From NCBI RefSeq assembly GCF_004339525.1, contig NZ_SMGE01000001.1:2790001-2854000 (forward strand): DNA of 64,000 bases, in the 5' to 3' direction. Position numbers and translations under genes: made by a program. Positions 15,932-23,685 of this stretch are shown here, in pieces (position 1 is the stretch's first letter; the number at the start of each line of letters is the position of its first letter). The notes beneath the pieces are model-generated. The model saw only the letters and a program-made list of their open reading frames with translations. It had not been told where the DNA came from and searched no databases. The stretch is from Flavobacterium sp. 90. GTDB taxonomy: Bacteria > Bacteroidota > Bacteroidia > Flavobacteriales > Flavobacteriaceae.

Positions 15932-16657
15932 ATGAATGATTGTATTGTCATAATTCCCACTTATAACGAAATTGAAAACATTGAAAGTATAGTTAGAGCT
16001 GTACTATCGCAACATAAGTCTTTTCATCTTTTGATAATCGATGATAATTCGCCTGATCACACTGCTAATAAGGTGATTGCATTACAGGAGGAATTTCCTG
16101 AAAGATTATTTTTAGAGCAAAGAGCCAAAAAAGCTGGTTTAGGAACCGCTTATGTTCATGGATTTAAATGGGCATTAGAACGCAAATATGAATTTATTTT
16201 CGAGATGGATGCTGATTTTTCACACAACCCCAATGATCTTGAAAAATTGTTTGACGCCTGTCATTTTGGAGGCGCAGATTTAGCTATTGGATCTCGTTAT
16301 GTTACCGGTGTAAATGTTGTAAACTGGCCGTTAAGCCGAGTTTTAATGTCTTATTTTGCATCAGTTTATGTGAAATTTATAACCGGAATGAAAATTCATG
16401 ATGCCACAGCCGGTTTTGTTTGTTATAAAAGAGAAGTATTAGAAAAGATTAATCTCAACAAAATTAAGTTTGTTGGATATGCCTTCCAAATCGAAATGAA
16501 GTACAGGACTTATTGCGGAGGTTTTGAAATTAAAGAGGTTCCAATTATCTTTACAGATAGAACAAAAGGAGTTTCAAAAATGAGCAATGCCATTATTAAG
16601 GAAGCAATTCTCGGTGTGATTTCACTTAGATTAAAAAAATTAGTCAATACATTATAA
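15932..16657 (+). CDS. Polyprenol-phosphate mannosyltransferase-like GT2 enzyme
   Basis: This 241-aa family-2 glycosyltransferase resembles dolichol/polyprenol-phosphate mannose synthase. The N-terminus IVIIPTYNEIENIESIV binds the nucleotide, followed by LLIIDDNSPDHTA and GLGTAYVHGFKWAL. The metal-binding motif is EMDADFSHNP (about 92-101), followed by IGSRYVTG and the acceptor-loop region ATAGFVCYKR. It would transfer a sugar, probably mannose, from GDP-mannose to a lipid carrier at the inner face of the membrane. There is no C-terminal membrane domain, as in soluble DPM1-type enzymes. The next gene, pyrC, starts 10 bp downstream, so they form one operon with DUF4296. Confidence 0.9.
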   Translation: MNDCIVIIPTYNEIENIESIVRAVLSQHKSFHLLIIDDNSPDHTANKVIALQEEFPERLFLEQRAKKAGLGTAYVHGFKWALERKYEFIFEMDADFSHNPNDLEKLFDACHFGGADLAIGSRYVTGVNVVNWPLSRVLMSYFASVYVKFITGMKIHDATAGFVCYKREVLEKINLNKIKFVGYAFQIEMKYRTYCGGFEIKEVPIIFTDRTKGVSKMSNAIIKEAILGVISLRLKKLVNTL

Positions 16658-16667
16658 TACCACGATA

Positions 16668-18008
16668 ATGAACAGGATTTTAATAAAGAATGCCAAAATT
16701 GTAAACGAAGGATCTATTTTTGAAGGTGATGTTTTGATTGAAAACGACTTAATCGTTGAAATTTCAGATAGCATTAGCTTAAAAACATCCGATTGTATTG
16801 TTATTGATGCCGAAGGAAATTATTTAATGCCTGGCGCAATTGATGATCAGGTACATTTTAGAGAACCGGGATTAACGCACAAAGGCGATATTGAATCAGA
16901 ATCTCGTGCAGCTGTTGCCGGAGGAATTACTTCTTTTATCGAGCAGCCAAACACGGTTCCAAATGCGGTTACTCAGGAAATTCTTGAAGATAAATATCAA
17001 ATTGCAGCGGTAAAATCATTTGCGAATTATTCGTTTATGATGGGCGCAACAAATGATAATCTTGAAGAAGTTTTAAAAACTAATCCTAAGAATGTTGCCG
17101 GAATAAAAATCTTTCTAGGTTCTTCGACAGGAAATATGTTGGTTGATAATGAAGCAACTTTAGAAAGAATATTTTCAAGCACGCCAATGTTAATTGCAGT
17201 TCATTGTGAAGATGAAACTACGATTCAAAATAATCTTGCAATCTATAAAGAGCAATATGGAGATGATGTTCCGGTAACGGCACACCATTTAATTCGTAGT
17301 GCCGAAGCTTGTTATATTTCGTCTTCAAAAGCAGTAGCTTTAGCTAAAAAAACCGGAGCTCGTTTGCATATTTTTCATCTTTCTACAGCGAAAGAGATGG
17401 AATTGTTTACGAATAAAATTCCATTAGAAGATAAAAAAATTACTGCTGAGGTTTGTGTTCACCATCTTTGGTTTACCGATGAAGATTATAAAACAAAAGG
17501 AAATTTCATTAAATGGAATCCTGCTGTAAAAACGGCTGATGACAGAGCTGAACTTTGGAAAGCCTTAAATGATGGTCGAATTGATGTAATTGCTACAGAT
17601 CATGCGCCACATACTAAGGAAGAAAAAATGCAGTCCTATTTGAATGCTCCGTCTGGAGGTCCGCTTGTGCAACATGCTGTTGTGGCAATGTTTGAAGCGC
17701 ACCATCAAGGAAAAATTACGGTAGAGAAAATAGTGGAGAAAATGTGCCACAATCCTGCTAAAATCTTTAAAATTGAAAAAAGAGGTTTTGTTAAGGAAGG
17801 TTATTTTGCTGATTTAGTGATTGTAAATCCAAGTTTGCCTTGGAGCGTGAAGCAAGAAAATATTCTGGCAAAATGCGGTTGGTCCCCATTTGAAAATTTT
17901 ACCTTTAAATCAAGAATTACACATACTTTTGTAAATGGTGAATTGGTTTATAATAACTTTAAAGTAAAAGATATTCGTCCGGGAAAAAGATTATTATTTG
18001 ATAGATAA
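16668..18008 (+). CDS. pyrC: Dihydroorotase
   Basis: It converts N-carbamoyl-aspartate to dihydroorotate in pyrimidine synthesis, in the cytoplasm. The 446-aa protein is an amidohydrolase-fold enzyme with MPGAIDDQVHFREPGLTHKGD near residues 54-73, GIKIFLGSSTGNM (the carbamylated lysine region), IAVHCEDE, LHIFHLST and VIATDHAPHTKEEK with the catalytic Asp. Odd point: the canonical first histidine of the HxH metal pair appears as Gln61 (QVH at 61-63), while the other ligands are retained. The sequence otherwise follows the class I type seen in Bacteroidetes. It is co-directional and close-packed with the glycosyltransferase (10 bp) and DUF4296 (9 bp). Confidence 0.93.
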   Translation: MNRILIKNAKIVNEGSIFEGDVLIENDLIVEISDSISLKTSDCIVIDAEGNYLMPGAIDDQVHFREPGLTHKGDIESESRAAVAGGITSFIEQPNTVPNAVTQEILEDKYQIAAVKSFANYSFMMGATNDNLEEVLKTNPKNVAGIKIFLGSSTGNMLVDNEATLERIFSSTPMLIAVHCEDETTIQNNLAIYKEQYGDDVPVTAHHLIRSAEACYISSSKAVALAKKTGARLHIFHLSTAKEMELFTNKIPLEDKKITAEVCVHHLWFTDEDYKTKGNFIKWNPAVKTADDRAELWKALNDGRIDVIATDHAPHTKEEKMQSYLNAPSGGPLVQHAVVAMFEAHHQGKITVEKIVEKMCHNPAKIFKIEKRGFVKEGYFADLVIVNPSLPWSVKQENILAKCGWSPFENFTFKSRITHTFVNGELVYNNFKVKDIRPGKRLLFDR

Positions 18009-18017
18009 AAAACTGAA

Positions 18018-18506
18018 ATGAAAAAATGTATTCTGATAGTATTGGTTTTGTTCCTTTCTGTAAGTTGTAAAAAAGAGGTGGTAAAGCAACCTGCAAAACT
18101 TATTGATAGAGGAAAGATGATTGATATTATGTATGATTTGTCTCTTTTGGAAGCTATTAAATATCAAAATCCGATGTCTGTAGATTCAAATGAAACAAAT
18201 CCGACTAAGTTTATTCTTCAAAAATATAAAGTAGATAGTTTGCAGTTTGCTCAAAACAATATGTATTACGCTGCAGATTATGAGAGCTACAAAGATATGT
18301 TTGATGAAATTAGCAAACGATTGGCAAAGAATCAAAGAGCAACAGATTCTCTGGTGAAAATTGATGAAAAGAAAGAGGCTAAAATAAAGAAAGAAGAGGC
18401 AAAAAAAGACGTAAAACAAACTCTTAAGCCTTCTGATGAAAAGTCTGCAAATAAAGTAAATACCGATTCTATCAGAAGAATGATAAATTTGAATAAGAAA
18501 AAATAA
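18018..18506 (+). CDS. DUF4296 lipoprotein
   Basis: This is a 162-aa predicted lipoprotein with a short signal peptide ending LSVSC (lipobox, Cys17). The body has the DUF4296 pattern LIDRGKMIDIMYDLSLLEAIKYQNP and later FILQKYKVDSLQFAQNNMYYAADYESYKDMFDEISKRL. A Lys/Glu/Asp-rich, low-complexity tail runs from about residue 112. Function unknown; the family is restricted to Bacteroidetes and often follows pyrC as it does here. It ends one base before the convergent epimerase gene. Confidence 0.85.
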   Translation: MKKCILIVLVLFLSVSCKKEVVKQPAKLIDRGKMIDIMYDLSLLEAIKYQNPMSVDSNETNPTKFILQKYKVDSLQFAQNNMYYAADYESYKDMFDEISKRLAKNQRATDSLVKIDEKKEAKIKKEEAKKDVKQTLKPSDEKSANKVNTDSIRRMINLNKKK

Positions 18507-18507
18507 T

Positions 18508-19512
18508 TTACAACTTCGAAACTTCTTGTATATATCGATGTATATCTGAAAAAACCGTTCCTTCTAGGGCGGTTTTTATTTTTTCATTAGAATATAAATT
18601 CTTGGAATAAGAAGCTTTTGCGGTTGCTTTGGTAATGCTTCTTTTCTGGAAAAATAGAGTCGAAAATATTCCGTCAGCAATCCAAAGGAAATTCATTAGG
18701 AATGGTTTTGCGTGAATCGTAGGTTTCTTAACTTTTAGAGTATCTGCAATTGTGTTTAAAATATCTCTGAAAACAATATTGTCAGCAATCAATGTAAAAC
18801 GCTCGTTTCTAATGTCGCTTTTCATCAAGTCTCGGGCTATTTTTACAACATCATTTACTGCTATAAAGCCAGTGTTTCCTAAAGTATAAAAAGAAAGTCC
18901 GTTGGCTACTTTTGAATATAGTTCTGCACTTCCGTGGATGTCATTTTTGTCTTTAGGAATTGGTCCTAAAATTACGCCTGGATTTATAATTATAATATCT
19001 AATCCTTCCTGAACGGCGCGCCAAACTTCCATTTCAGCGCCATATTTAGAAATCGCATAATCGCTGTGAGGTTTCTCCGGATTCCAATCTGTTTCTTCGG
19101 TTATATAAGCTTCATGTGGCGCTAAATCTCCTAAAGCGGCGATCGAACTTACAAAGCAAAATTTCTTTATGCCTTTAGCCAAAGAAAAATTGACCATATT
19201 GGCTGTTCCTTCAATATTGGTTTTTCGAAGTGAATCTTCATTTTTTGGGTCAAATGAAATTAAAGCGGCACAATGATAAACATATTCGATATCAATAAAA
19301 GCAATTTCCAGAGAAGGAATGTCTAGAATATCGGCTTCAAGCCAATGGATTTTTTCGAATAGATCAGCTTTTTTGTACAATTCAAAAACTGATTTGGCCT
19401 TTTGGATCGTATTTGAATTTCGGTAAATAGCCCGAACGTTTTCTCCATTTTCAATTAAATGAAGCAATAAATGTGCGCCTACTAAACCTGTACCTCCAGT
19501 TACTAATACCAT
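18508..19512 (-). CDS. NAD-dependent epimerase/dehydratase (extended SDR)
   Basis: This 334-aa protein is a short-chain dehydrogenase of the extended type. The Rossmann motif is VLVTGGTGLVGAHL at residues 2-15. Then come YHCAALISFDP, the catalytic serine region FVSSIAALG and the YAISKYGAEMEVWR motif (YxxxK). A hydrophobic patch appears near FLMNFLWIADGIFSTLF. Such enzymes act on nucleotide sugars, sterol-like or dihydroflavonol-like substrates; the substrate is not clear here. It is convergent with DUF4296 (1-bp gap) and divergent from tyrS. Confidence 0.88.
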   Translation of the reverse strand: MVLVTGGTGLVGAHLLLHLIENGENVRAIYRNSNTIQKAKSVFELYKKADLFEKIHWLEADILDIPSLEIAFIDIEYVYHCAALISFDPKNEDSLRKTNIEGTANMVNFSLAKGIKKFCFVSSIAALGDLAPHEAYITEETDWNPEKPHSDYAISKYGAEMEVWRAVQEGLDIIIINPGVILGPIPKDKNDIHGSAELYSKVANGLSFYTLGNTGFIAVNDVVKIARDLMKSDIRNERFTLIADNIVFRDILNTIADTLKVKKPTIHAKPFLMNFLWIADGIFSTLFFQKRSITKATAKASYSKNLYSNEKIKTALEGTVFSDIHRYIQEVSKL

Positions 19513-19532
19513 TTTGTAAATATACTATTTTG

Positions 19533-19601
19533 GTTCAAAGGTTCAAAGGTTTTTATAAAGGTTCAAAGGTTCAGAGTGGCAAAGGTTCAAAGTTTTTGTT
19601 T
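19533..19601. repeat. GGTTCAAAGG tandem repeat
   Basis: Four GGTTCAAAG units lie between the epimerase start and tyrS. In reverse complement, 34 bp of this block matches the sequence just before leuS (about 7297-7330), with one difference. A dispersed intergenic repeat of unknown role. Confidence 0.65.
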
Positions 19602-19639
19602 TTTGATAGTGCTTTTTGATCTTGATATTGTCATTGCTT

Positions 19640-19671
19640 TTTGATTTTGATATTGACATTGATTACATTTG
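19640..19671 (+). promoter_or_regulatory. Bacteroidetes-type promoter of tyrS
   Basis: TTTG (19640-19643), a 20-bp spacer and TACATTTG (19664-19671). The predicted transcript starts near 19678, only about 11 nt before the ATG at 19689, which supports that start over an in-frame ATG at 19641. Confidence 0.7.
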
Positions 19672-19688
19672 CACAAATTATTTTAAAA

Positions 19689-20984
19689 ATGAAGAATCTA
19701 GTTGAAGAATTAAAGTGGCGCGGGTTGTACCATGATAGCATGCCCGGAACGGAAGAACAATTGCTTAAAGAAGTGACTACGGCGTATATTGGTTTTGATC
19801 CAACGGCAGATTCTCTTCATATTGGTAGTATGGTTCAGATTATTTTATTGGTTCACTTAAACAGAACTGGCCATAAAGCGATTGCTTTGGTTGGTGGTGC
19901 TACCGGAATGATTGGTGATCCATCTGGAAAATCTGATGAGAGAAATTTGTTGAACGAAGAAACTTTGGCTAAAAACGTTGCCGGAATAAAAAGTGTTCTG
20001 TCACGTTTCTTAGACTTTAATTCAAACGAAGCAAATGCTCCGGTAATGGTAAATAACTATGACTGGATGAAAGAGTTTTCGTTTATTGATTTTGCTCGTG
20101 AAGTTGGAAAACGTATCACAGTGAATTATATGATGGCGAAAGACTCTGTAAAAAAGAGATTAAGTGGAGAAGGTGAAGGAATGTCTTTTACTGAATTTAC
20201 ATACCAATTAATTCAAGGATACGATTTCTATCATTTATATAAAAATAATAACTGCCTTTTGCAAATGGGAGGTTCTGACCAATGGGGAAATATTACCACA
20301 GGTACAGAACTAGTTCGCAGAATGGGAGGGGAAAATGCTAAAGCTTTTGCTCTAACAACACCTTTGATTACAAAAGCAGACGGATCTAAATTCGGGAAAT
20401 CTGAAGGAGGAAATGTTTGGTTGGATGCTGATAAAACTTCAGTTTACAAATTTTACCAATTTTGGGTAAATTCAACTGATGTTGATGCTGAAAAGTATAT
20501 CAAAATCTTTACTTTCTTAGATAAAGAGACCATTGATGGTTTAATCGAAGAGCACAAAGCAGCTCCACATTTAAGAGTTTTACAAAAGAAATTGGCAGAA
20601 GAAATTACCATTTTTGTTCATAGTAAAGAAGAATTGGAAAAAGCAATTCAGGCTTCAAATATTTTATTCGGAAACTCAACTTCAGAAGATTTGAAACAAT
20701 TGGATGAAGCAACTTTTTTAGAAGTATTTGATGGTGTTCCTCAAGCTGAAGTTGCAAAAGCCGATTTAGAAAACGGAATTGATATTGTTGCTGTTTTAAA
20801 CGAAAAAACAGGTTTCTTTAAATCAAATGGTGAAGCAAGACGTGCTTTGACTGCAAATTCAATTTCTGTAAACAGAGAAAAAATCAAAGAAGATTTTGTA
20901 TTGACAGCAAATGATTTAATCAACAATCAGTTTGTATTATTACAAAGCGGAAAGAAAAATTATTTTGTGTTGAGGATTGTTTAA
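19689..20984 (+). CDS. tyrS: Tyrosyl-tRNA synthetase
   Basis: It charges tRNA-Tyr in the cytoplasm. The 431-aa protein has [20 protein letters not shown] with the HIG(S) class I signature, [33 protein letters not shown] (tyrosine and tRNA-binding region) and [13 protein letters not shown], the KMSKS equivalent. A C-terminal S4 RNA-binding domain covers about the last 70 residues ([23 protein letters not shown]). The ATG at 19689 gives the conserved [20 protein letters not shown] opening and lies just after the promoter. A hairpin terminator follows at 21041-21075. Confidence 0.97.
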   Translation: MKNLVEELKWRGLYHDSMPGTEEQLLKEVTTAYIGFDPTADSLHIGSMVQIILLVHLNRTGHKAIALVGGATGMIGDPSGKSDERNLLNEETLAKNVAGIKSVLSRFLDFNSNEANAPVMVNNYDWMKEFSFIDFAREVGKRITVNYMMAKDSVKKRLSGEGEGMSFTEFTYQLIQGYDFYHLYKNNNCLLQMGGSDQWGNITTGTELVRRMGGENAKAFALTTPLITKADGSKFGKSEGGNVWLDADKTSVYKFYQFWVNSTDVDAEKYIKIFTFLDKETIDGLIEEHKAAPHLRVLQKKLAEEITIFVHSKEELEKAIQASNILFGNSTSEDLKQLDEATFLEVFDGVPQAEVAKADLENGIDIVAVLNEKTGFFKSNGEARRALTANSISVNREKIKEDFVLTANDLINNQFVLLQSGKKNYFVLRIV

Positions 20985-21040
20985 TCGGTTAACTGTTTAA
21001 TCGTTTATTCGAAATACAAGAAAAATTAATAAGTAAGATG

Positions 21041-21075
21041 TCCCAGTAGCTCGAAAGAGTTGTTGGGATTTTTTT
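21041..21075 (+). terminator. tyrS terminator (copy 1 of a triplicated hairpin)
   Basis: TCCCAGTAGCTC (21041-21052), loop GAAA and GAGTTGTTGGGA (21057-21068) form a 12-bp stem including G-U pairs, followed by seven T. Nearly the same hairpin recurs at 21586-21622 and, inside the acyltransferase coding region, at 22147-22183. Confidence 0.8.
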
Positions 21076-21149
21076 GTGGAGAAATTATCTTGTTGGAAAT
21101 CAAATAACCAATTTATTTTAGTAGGTTTATTACCTAAAAACTAAAAACT

Positions 21150-21494
21150 ATGATTGGAATTTTATTTATTTATTGGATCTGGAAATCATTTACAAATTTA
21201 GCGCTCGAATACGATAAAAATAAATGGACATATTTCTTTATTGGATTAGGTTCTTATTACGGCGGTACTATTTTTGCCGGTTTTTTTGGAGGTCTTGCAA
21301 TGGGACTTATAAAAGGGTTTGATGTTGCGGCTAATGAGGATTTTGAAAATCCGGGATGGAGTATACTTTTTGTCCTGATTGGAGGTTTAGCGTGCTATGG
21401 AGCCTATAAGTTTCTGGAAAATAAAGTACAGAAAGAAAGAGAATTAAATAAAATAGATGGAATAGATGATATTGGTGTAGTTGAAGAAAATTAA
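21150..21494 (+). CDS. Small membrane protein, tandem paralogue A
   Basis: This 114-aa protein of unknown family has hydrophobic segments at about residues 2-18, 28-56 and 70-86, and a charged C-terminal tail rich in Glu/Asp. It shares long identical stretches with the next gene, including KWTYFFIGLGSYYG and QKEREL, so the two are tandem duplicates. The conserved FIYWIWK opening and the NKWTYFFIGLGSYY motif probably define the family. The spacer before each paralogue holds the same terminator hairpin, so the duplicated unit included gene and terminator. No function can be assigned. Confidence 0.75.
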   Translation: MIGILFIYWIWKSFTNLALEYDKNKWTYFFIGLGSYYGGTIFAGFFGGLAMGLIKGFDVAANEDFENPGWSILFVLIGGLACYGAYKFLENKVQKERELNKIDGIDDIGVVEEN

Positions 21495-21585
21495 TTTTTT
21501 GTCCTACTGTTTAATGAGTTAATTGTTTAATCGAAATTACGGTTAAACGATTCAATAAATTAACGATTAACCTTTGATAAAAATG

Positions 21586-21622
21586 TCCCAATAGCTCGAA
21601 AAGAGTTGTTGGGATTTTTTTT
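21586..21622 (+). terminator. Terminator hairpin, copy 2
   Basis: TCCCAATAGCTC (21586-21597), loop GAAAA and GAGTTGTTGGGA (21603-21614) are followed by eight T. It terminates paralogue A. The stem is almost the same as that after tyrS. Confidence 0.8.
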
Positions 21623-21677
21623 GTTTGTAAAGCGAAAGAAAATTTTTATTAAGTTTATCCTTTAAAAATTAAAAAAT

Positions 21678-22022
21678 ATGTTTGGATTTATATTTATCTA
21701 CTGGATCTGGAAAGCGTTTAGCAATTTGGCACTTGGCTACAACAAAAACAAATGGACGTATTTCTTCATTGGACTGGGATCTTATTACGGAATTACTATA
21801 GCGTCGGCTTTTATTTATGTTATAATAATTGGTATTACAAATGGTTTTGATGCATTAGGTGATGATAAATATTACAGTTCCGTATTAGATATTGTTTTTG
21901 CGATTTTAGGAGGTTTGGGATGTTATGCTATTTATAAACATCTTGAAAGCAAAGGACAAAAAGAAAGAGAATTAATAGAGGAAGAAGGAATAGATAGTAT
22001 TGGTTTGATAGATGAAAATTAG
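21678..22022 (+). CDS. Small membrane protein, tandem paralogue B
   Basis: This is the second 114-aa copy, the same length as paralogue A. Both ends are well conserved (FIYWIWKAFSNLALGYNKNKWTYFF; KGQKERELIEEEGIDSIGLIDEN) while the central membrane part (about residues 40-75) has diverged, including loss of the glycine-rich pattern of copy A. Three hydrophobic segments are expected. It is convergent with the acyltransferase gene, 76 bp away. Its most likely terminator is the hairpin within the coding end of that gene (22147-22183). Function unknown. Confidence 0.75.
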   Translation: MFGFIFIYWIWKAFSNLALGYNKNKWTYFFIGLGSYYGITIASAFIYVIIIGITNGFDALGDDKYYSSVLDIVFAILGGLGCYAIYKHLESKGQKERELIEEEGIDSIGLIDEN

Positions 22023-22098
22023 ATTTTTGTTTAACTGTGTTTTGTCGGTTAATTGTTTAATCGAAATTACGGTTAAACAAATAAACAATTAAACTTTT

Positions 22099-23079
22099 TT
22101 ATAAAACCATTAGGTTACAACCACGAATATCAGAATTATCAAAACGTCCCAATACCTCAAAAGAGTTGTTGGGATATTTTTTGCCTAAATCCTGCGTTGC
22201 GATAAAAGAGCATGAATTAATATTGGCCAGATCAATAACGTTGATTCCTCCCGTTTTTCCGTCTTTCACGTAAGTTAGAGCATCTTCGGGATCGCGAACT
22301 AAAATGTTCATCCATGACGGACATTCAAAAACACCTTCGCCTAAGGAATAAGCTTGTCCCAGAAGTTCGGTCATTCCGTATTCAGAATGTATTGCAGAAA
22401 CGCCAAAACCTTTGCAAAGTTGTTCGTGCAGTTCTTCGCGAATCATTTCTTTACGCTTTCCTTTCATTCCGCCAGTTTCCATGATAATGGTATTCTGAAG
22501 GTTGAATTGATGTTTTTCGATCAAATCTAATAAAGCATAAGTAACGCCAATTAAAATCACGTTTTGCCCTGATTCGTCCAGAGAAGCCAGTTTTTTAATT
22601 AAGTCGTCGTGATTGTGTAAATAAAACCCGCTTTCAGGCTGATTCGATAGTTTTATAAGATCTTCGACCATATAAATAAGCGAAGATCCATCGCGTTCGA
22701 GATATGACGGCAAAAGAGCTAAAACTACATAATCTTCAATATTTCCGTAAAATTGAGAAAACCCACTGCGGTAACTTTCCTCATATAGGGAAACATCGGT
22801 CACTAAATGTCGGCTTGTAATCATTCCTGTGGTTCCGCTGCTGGTAAAAGTAACCTGAGCAGGATCGTTATTGGAAACAACATTATGACTTTTGAAAAAT
22901 TGAATAGGTAAAAACGGAATTTGTTCCAATGATTTTACCTGTTGCGGATTGACTTTTAAGAAGTCACAAAAATCACGATATACCTGATTATTCTCGTGCT
23001 GAAAACGAAACACTTTTAATGCTATTTTTTCAAATTGTTTATGACTCGAAATGGTAAATATATCGTTGGCTGTGATCAA
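22099..23079 (-). CDS. LuxE-like acyl-protein synthetase / acyltransferase
   Basis: This 326-aa protein belongs to the LuxE-type acyl-protein synthetase family, adenylate-forming enzymes that activate fatty acids. The signature VTFTSSGTTGMITSRH (about 77-92) is the phosphate-binding P-loop. ETGGMKGKRKEMIREELH, IHSEYGMTELLGQAYS and the C-terminal DLGKKYPNNSFEVLGRFDNSDIRGCNLMVL are all typical. No lux genes are nearby; in Bacteroidetes the family is usually annotated simply as acyltransferase. The last 30 codons carry, on the opposite strand, a terminator-like hairpin almost identical to those after tyrS and paralogue A. Confidence 0.88.
   Translation of the reverse strand: MITANDIFTISSHKQFEKIALKVFRFQHENNQVYRDFCDFLKVNPQQVKSLEQIPFLPIQFFKSHNVVSNNDPAQVTFTSSGTTGMITSRHLVTDVSLYEESYRSGFSQFYGNIEDYVVLALLPSYLERDGSSLIYMVEDLIKLSNQPESGFYLHNHDDLIKKLASLDESGQNVILIGVTYALLDLIEKHQFNLQNTIIMETGGMKGKRKEMIREELHEQLCKGFGVSAIHSEYGMTELLGQAYSLGEGVFECPSWMNILVRDPEDALTYVKDGKTGGINVIDLANINSCSFIATQDLGKKYPNNSFEVLGRFDNSDIRGCNLMVL
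22147..22183 (+). terminator. Terminator-like hairpin embedded in the acyltransferase 3' end (copy 3)
   Basis: TCCCAATACCTC (22147-22158), loop AAAA and GAGTTGTTGGGA (22163-22174) pair except at one position, followed by TATTTTTT. It is read as KKYPNNSFEVLGR on the minus strand, and on the plus strand would end transcription of paralogue B. Confidence 0.6.
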
Positions 23080-23102
23080 AACTTTTTTTGTACAAAGATA
23101 TT

Positions 23103-23182
23103 GTTTTTAGTTTTCAGTCGCAGTTTTCAGTCGCAGTTTTTAAAGCACAGTGAAGTTGAAAACTGAAAACGGCGACTGAATA
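23103..23182. repeat. CAGTCGCAGTTTT repeats
   Basis: Two direct TTTTCAGTCGCAG units (23111-23123 and 23124-23136) are followed by GAAAACTGAAAACGGCGACTGAA (about 23157-23179), which is inverted relative to them, giving a hairpin-like intergenic element. Related CGTCGCAGT and CAGTTTTCAGTC sequence lies at about 42262-42285. Confidence 0.5.
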
Positions 23183-23186
23183 CGAT

Positions 23187-23220
23187 AAAAAAAAACTCCA
23201 ATAAAAATTGGAGCTTTTTT
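23187..23220. terminator. Bidirectional terminator
   Basis: CTCCAAT (23196-23202), loop AAAA and ATTGGAG (23207-23213) are flanked by an A-run on the left and T6 on the right. It terminates the minus-strand gene ending at 23230 and could act in both directions. Confidence 0.75.
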
Positions 23221-23229
23221 GAATATGTT

Positions 23230-23568
23230 TTATCGAATAATTAGCTTTCGTGTTGCTGAGGCATTTTCTTCGCTTATTTTGATGATATAAACACCAGGAA
23301 CAAGATCAGCAACGTTCAATTCTTTTGAAGTTAAATGCAGTTGAAGTACTTTTTTACCCAGAATATCAAAAATGATGATTTCCTTTTCTAAATCATTTTT
23401 AGACGAAATATAAACTTTTCCGTTAGTCACTGGGTTAGGGTACAAGCTTAGACCCTCAATGGTTGTAGACTCTTGAGGTTTTGGTAATTGCTTACTGTCT
23501 TGTGCCGAAACACTTAGAGTAAAGAAAAAAGCCAATAAGAATGTAATATAAAAGTAGTTTTTTGCCAT
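23230..23568 (-). CDS. Small secreted protein consisting mainly of a T9SS type A sorting domain
   Basis: This is a 112-aa protein with a signal peptide (about 1-22, ending SVSAQ), a short linker and a type A T9SS C-terminal sorting domain from about residue 40: LSLYPNPVTNGKVYISS, then IIIFDILGKKVLQLHL and VPGVYIIKISEENASATRKLIIR. Normally this domain sits at the end of large secreted proteins; here there is essentially no cargo. ATG 23568 is preferred over an ATG at 23598, which adds ten residues before the signal peptide. It lies between two terminators, so it is a separate transcription unit. It might be a remnant of a larger gene, a small surface protein, or a decoy for the secretion machinery. 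Confidence 0.85.
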   Translation of the reverse strand: MAKNYFYITFLLAFFFTLSVSAQDSKQLPKPQESTTIEGLSLYPNPVTNGKVYISSKNDLEKEIIIFDILGKKVLQLHLTSKELNVADLVPGVYIIKISEENASATRKLIIR

Positions 23569-23620
23569 CGCATTTTTTTGATTACTGTAAATATACAAAA
23601 AAAATTACAAAAATTACGCC

Positions 23621-23655
23621 AAAAAAAAACATCCTAAGAATTTAGGATGTTTTTA
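23621..23655. terminator. Bidirectional terminator
   Basis: CATCCTAA (23630-23637), loop GAAT and TTAGGATG (23642-23649), with A9 on the left and T5 on the right. It ends the minus-strand beta-helix lipoprotein gene. Confidence 0.75.
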
Positions 23656-23685
23656 ACAATTTATGTTTGAAATATGATTTTCAAA

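Noticed and set aside
22147..22183. Transposon target duplications to explain the terminator repeats
   Set aside because: The repeats are hairpins within a tandem duplication that also includes genes and spacers; no transposase or terminal repeats are present.
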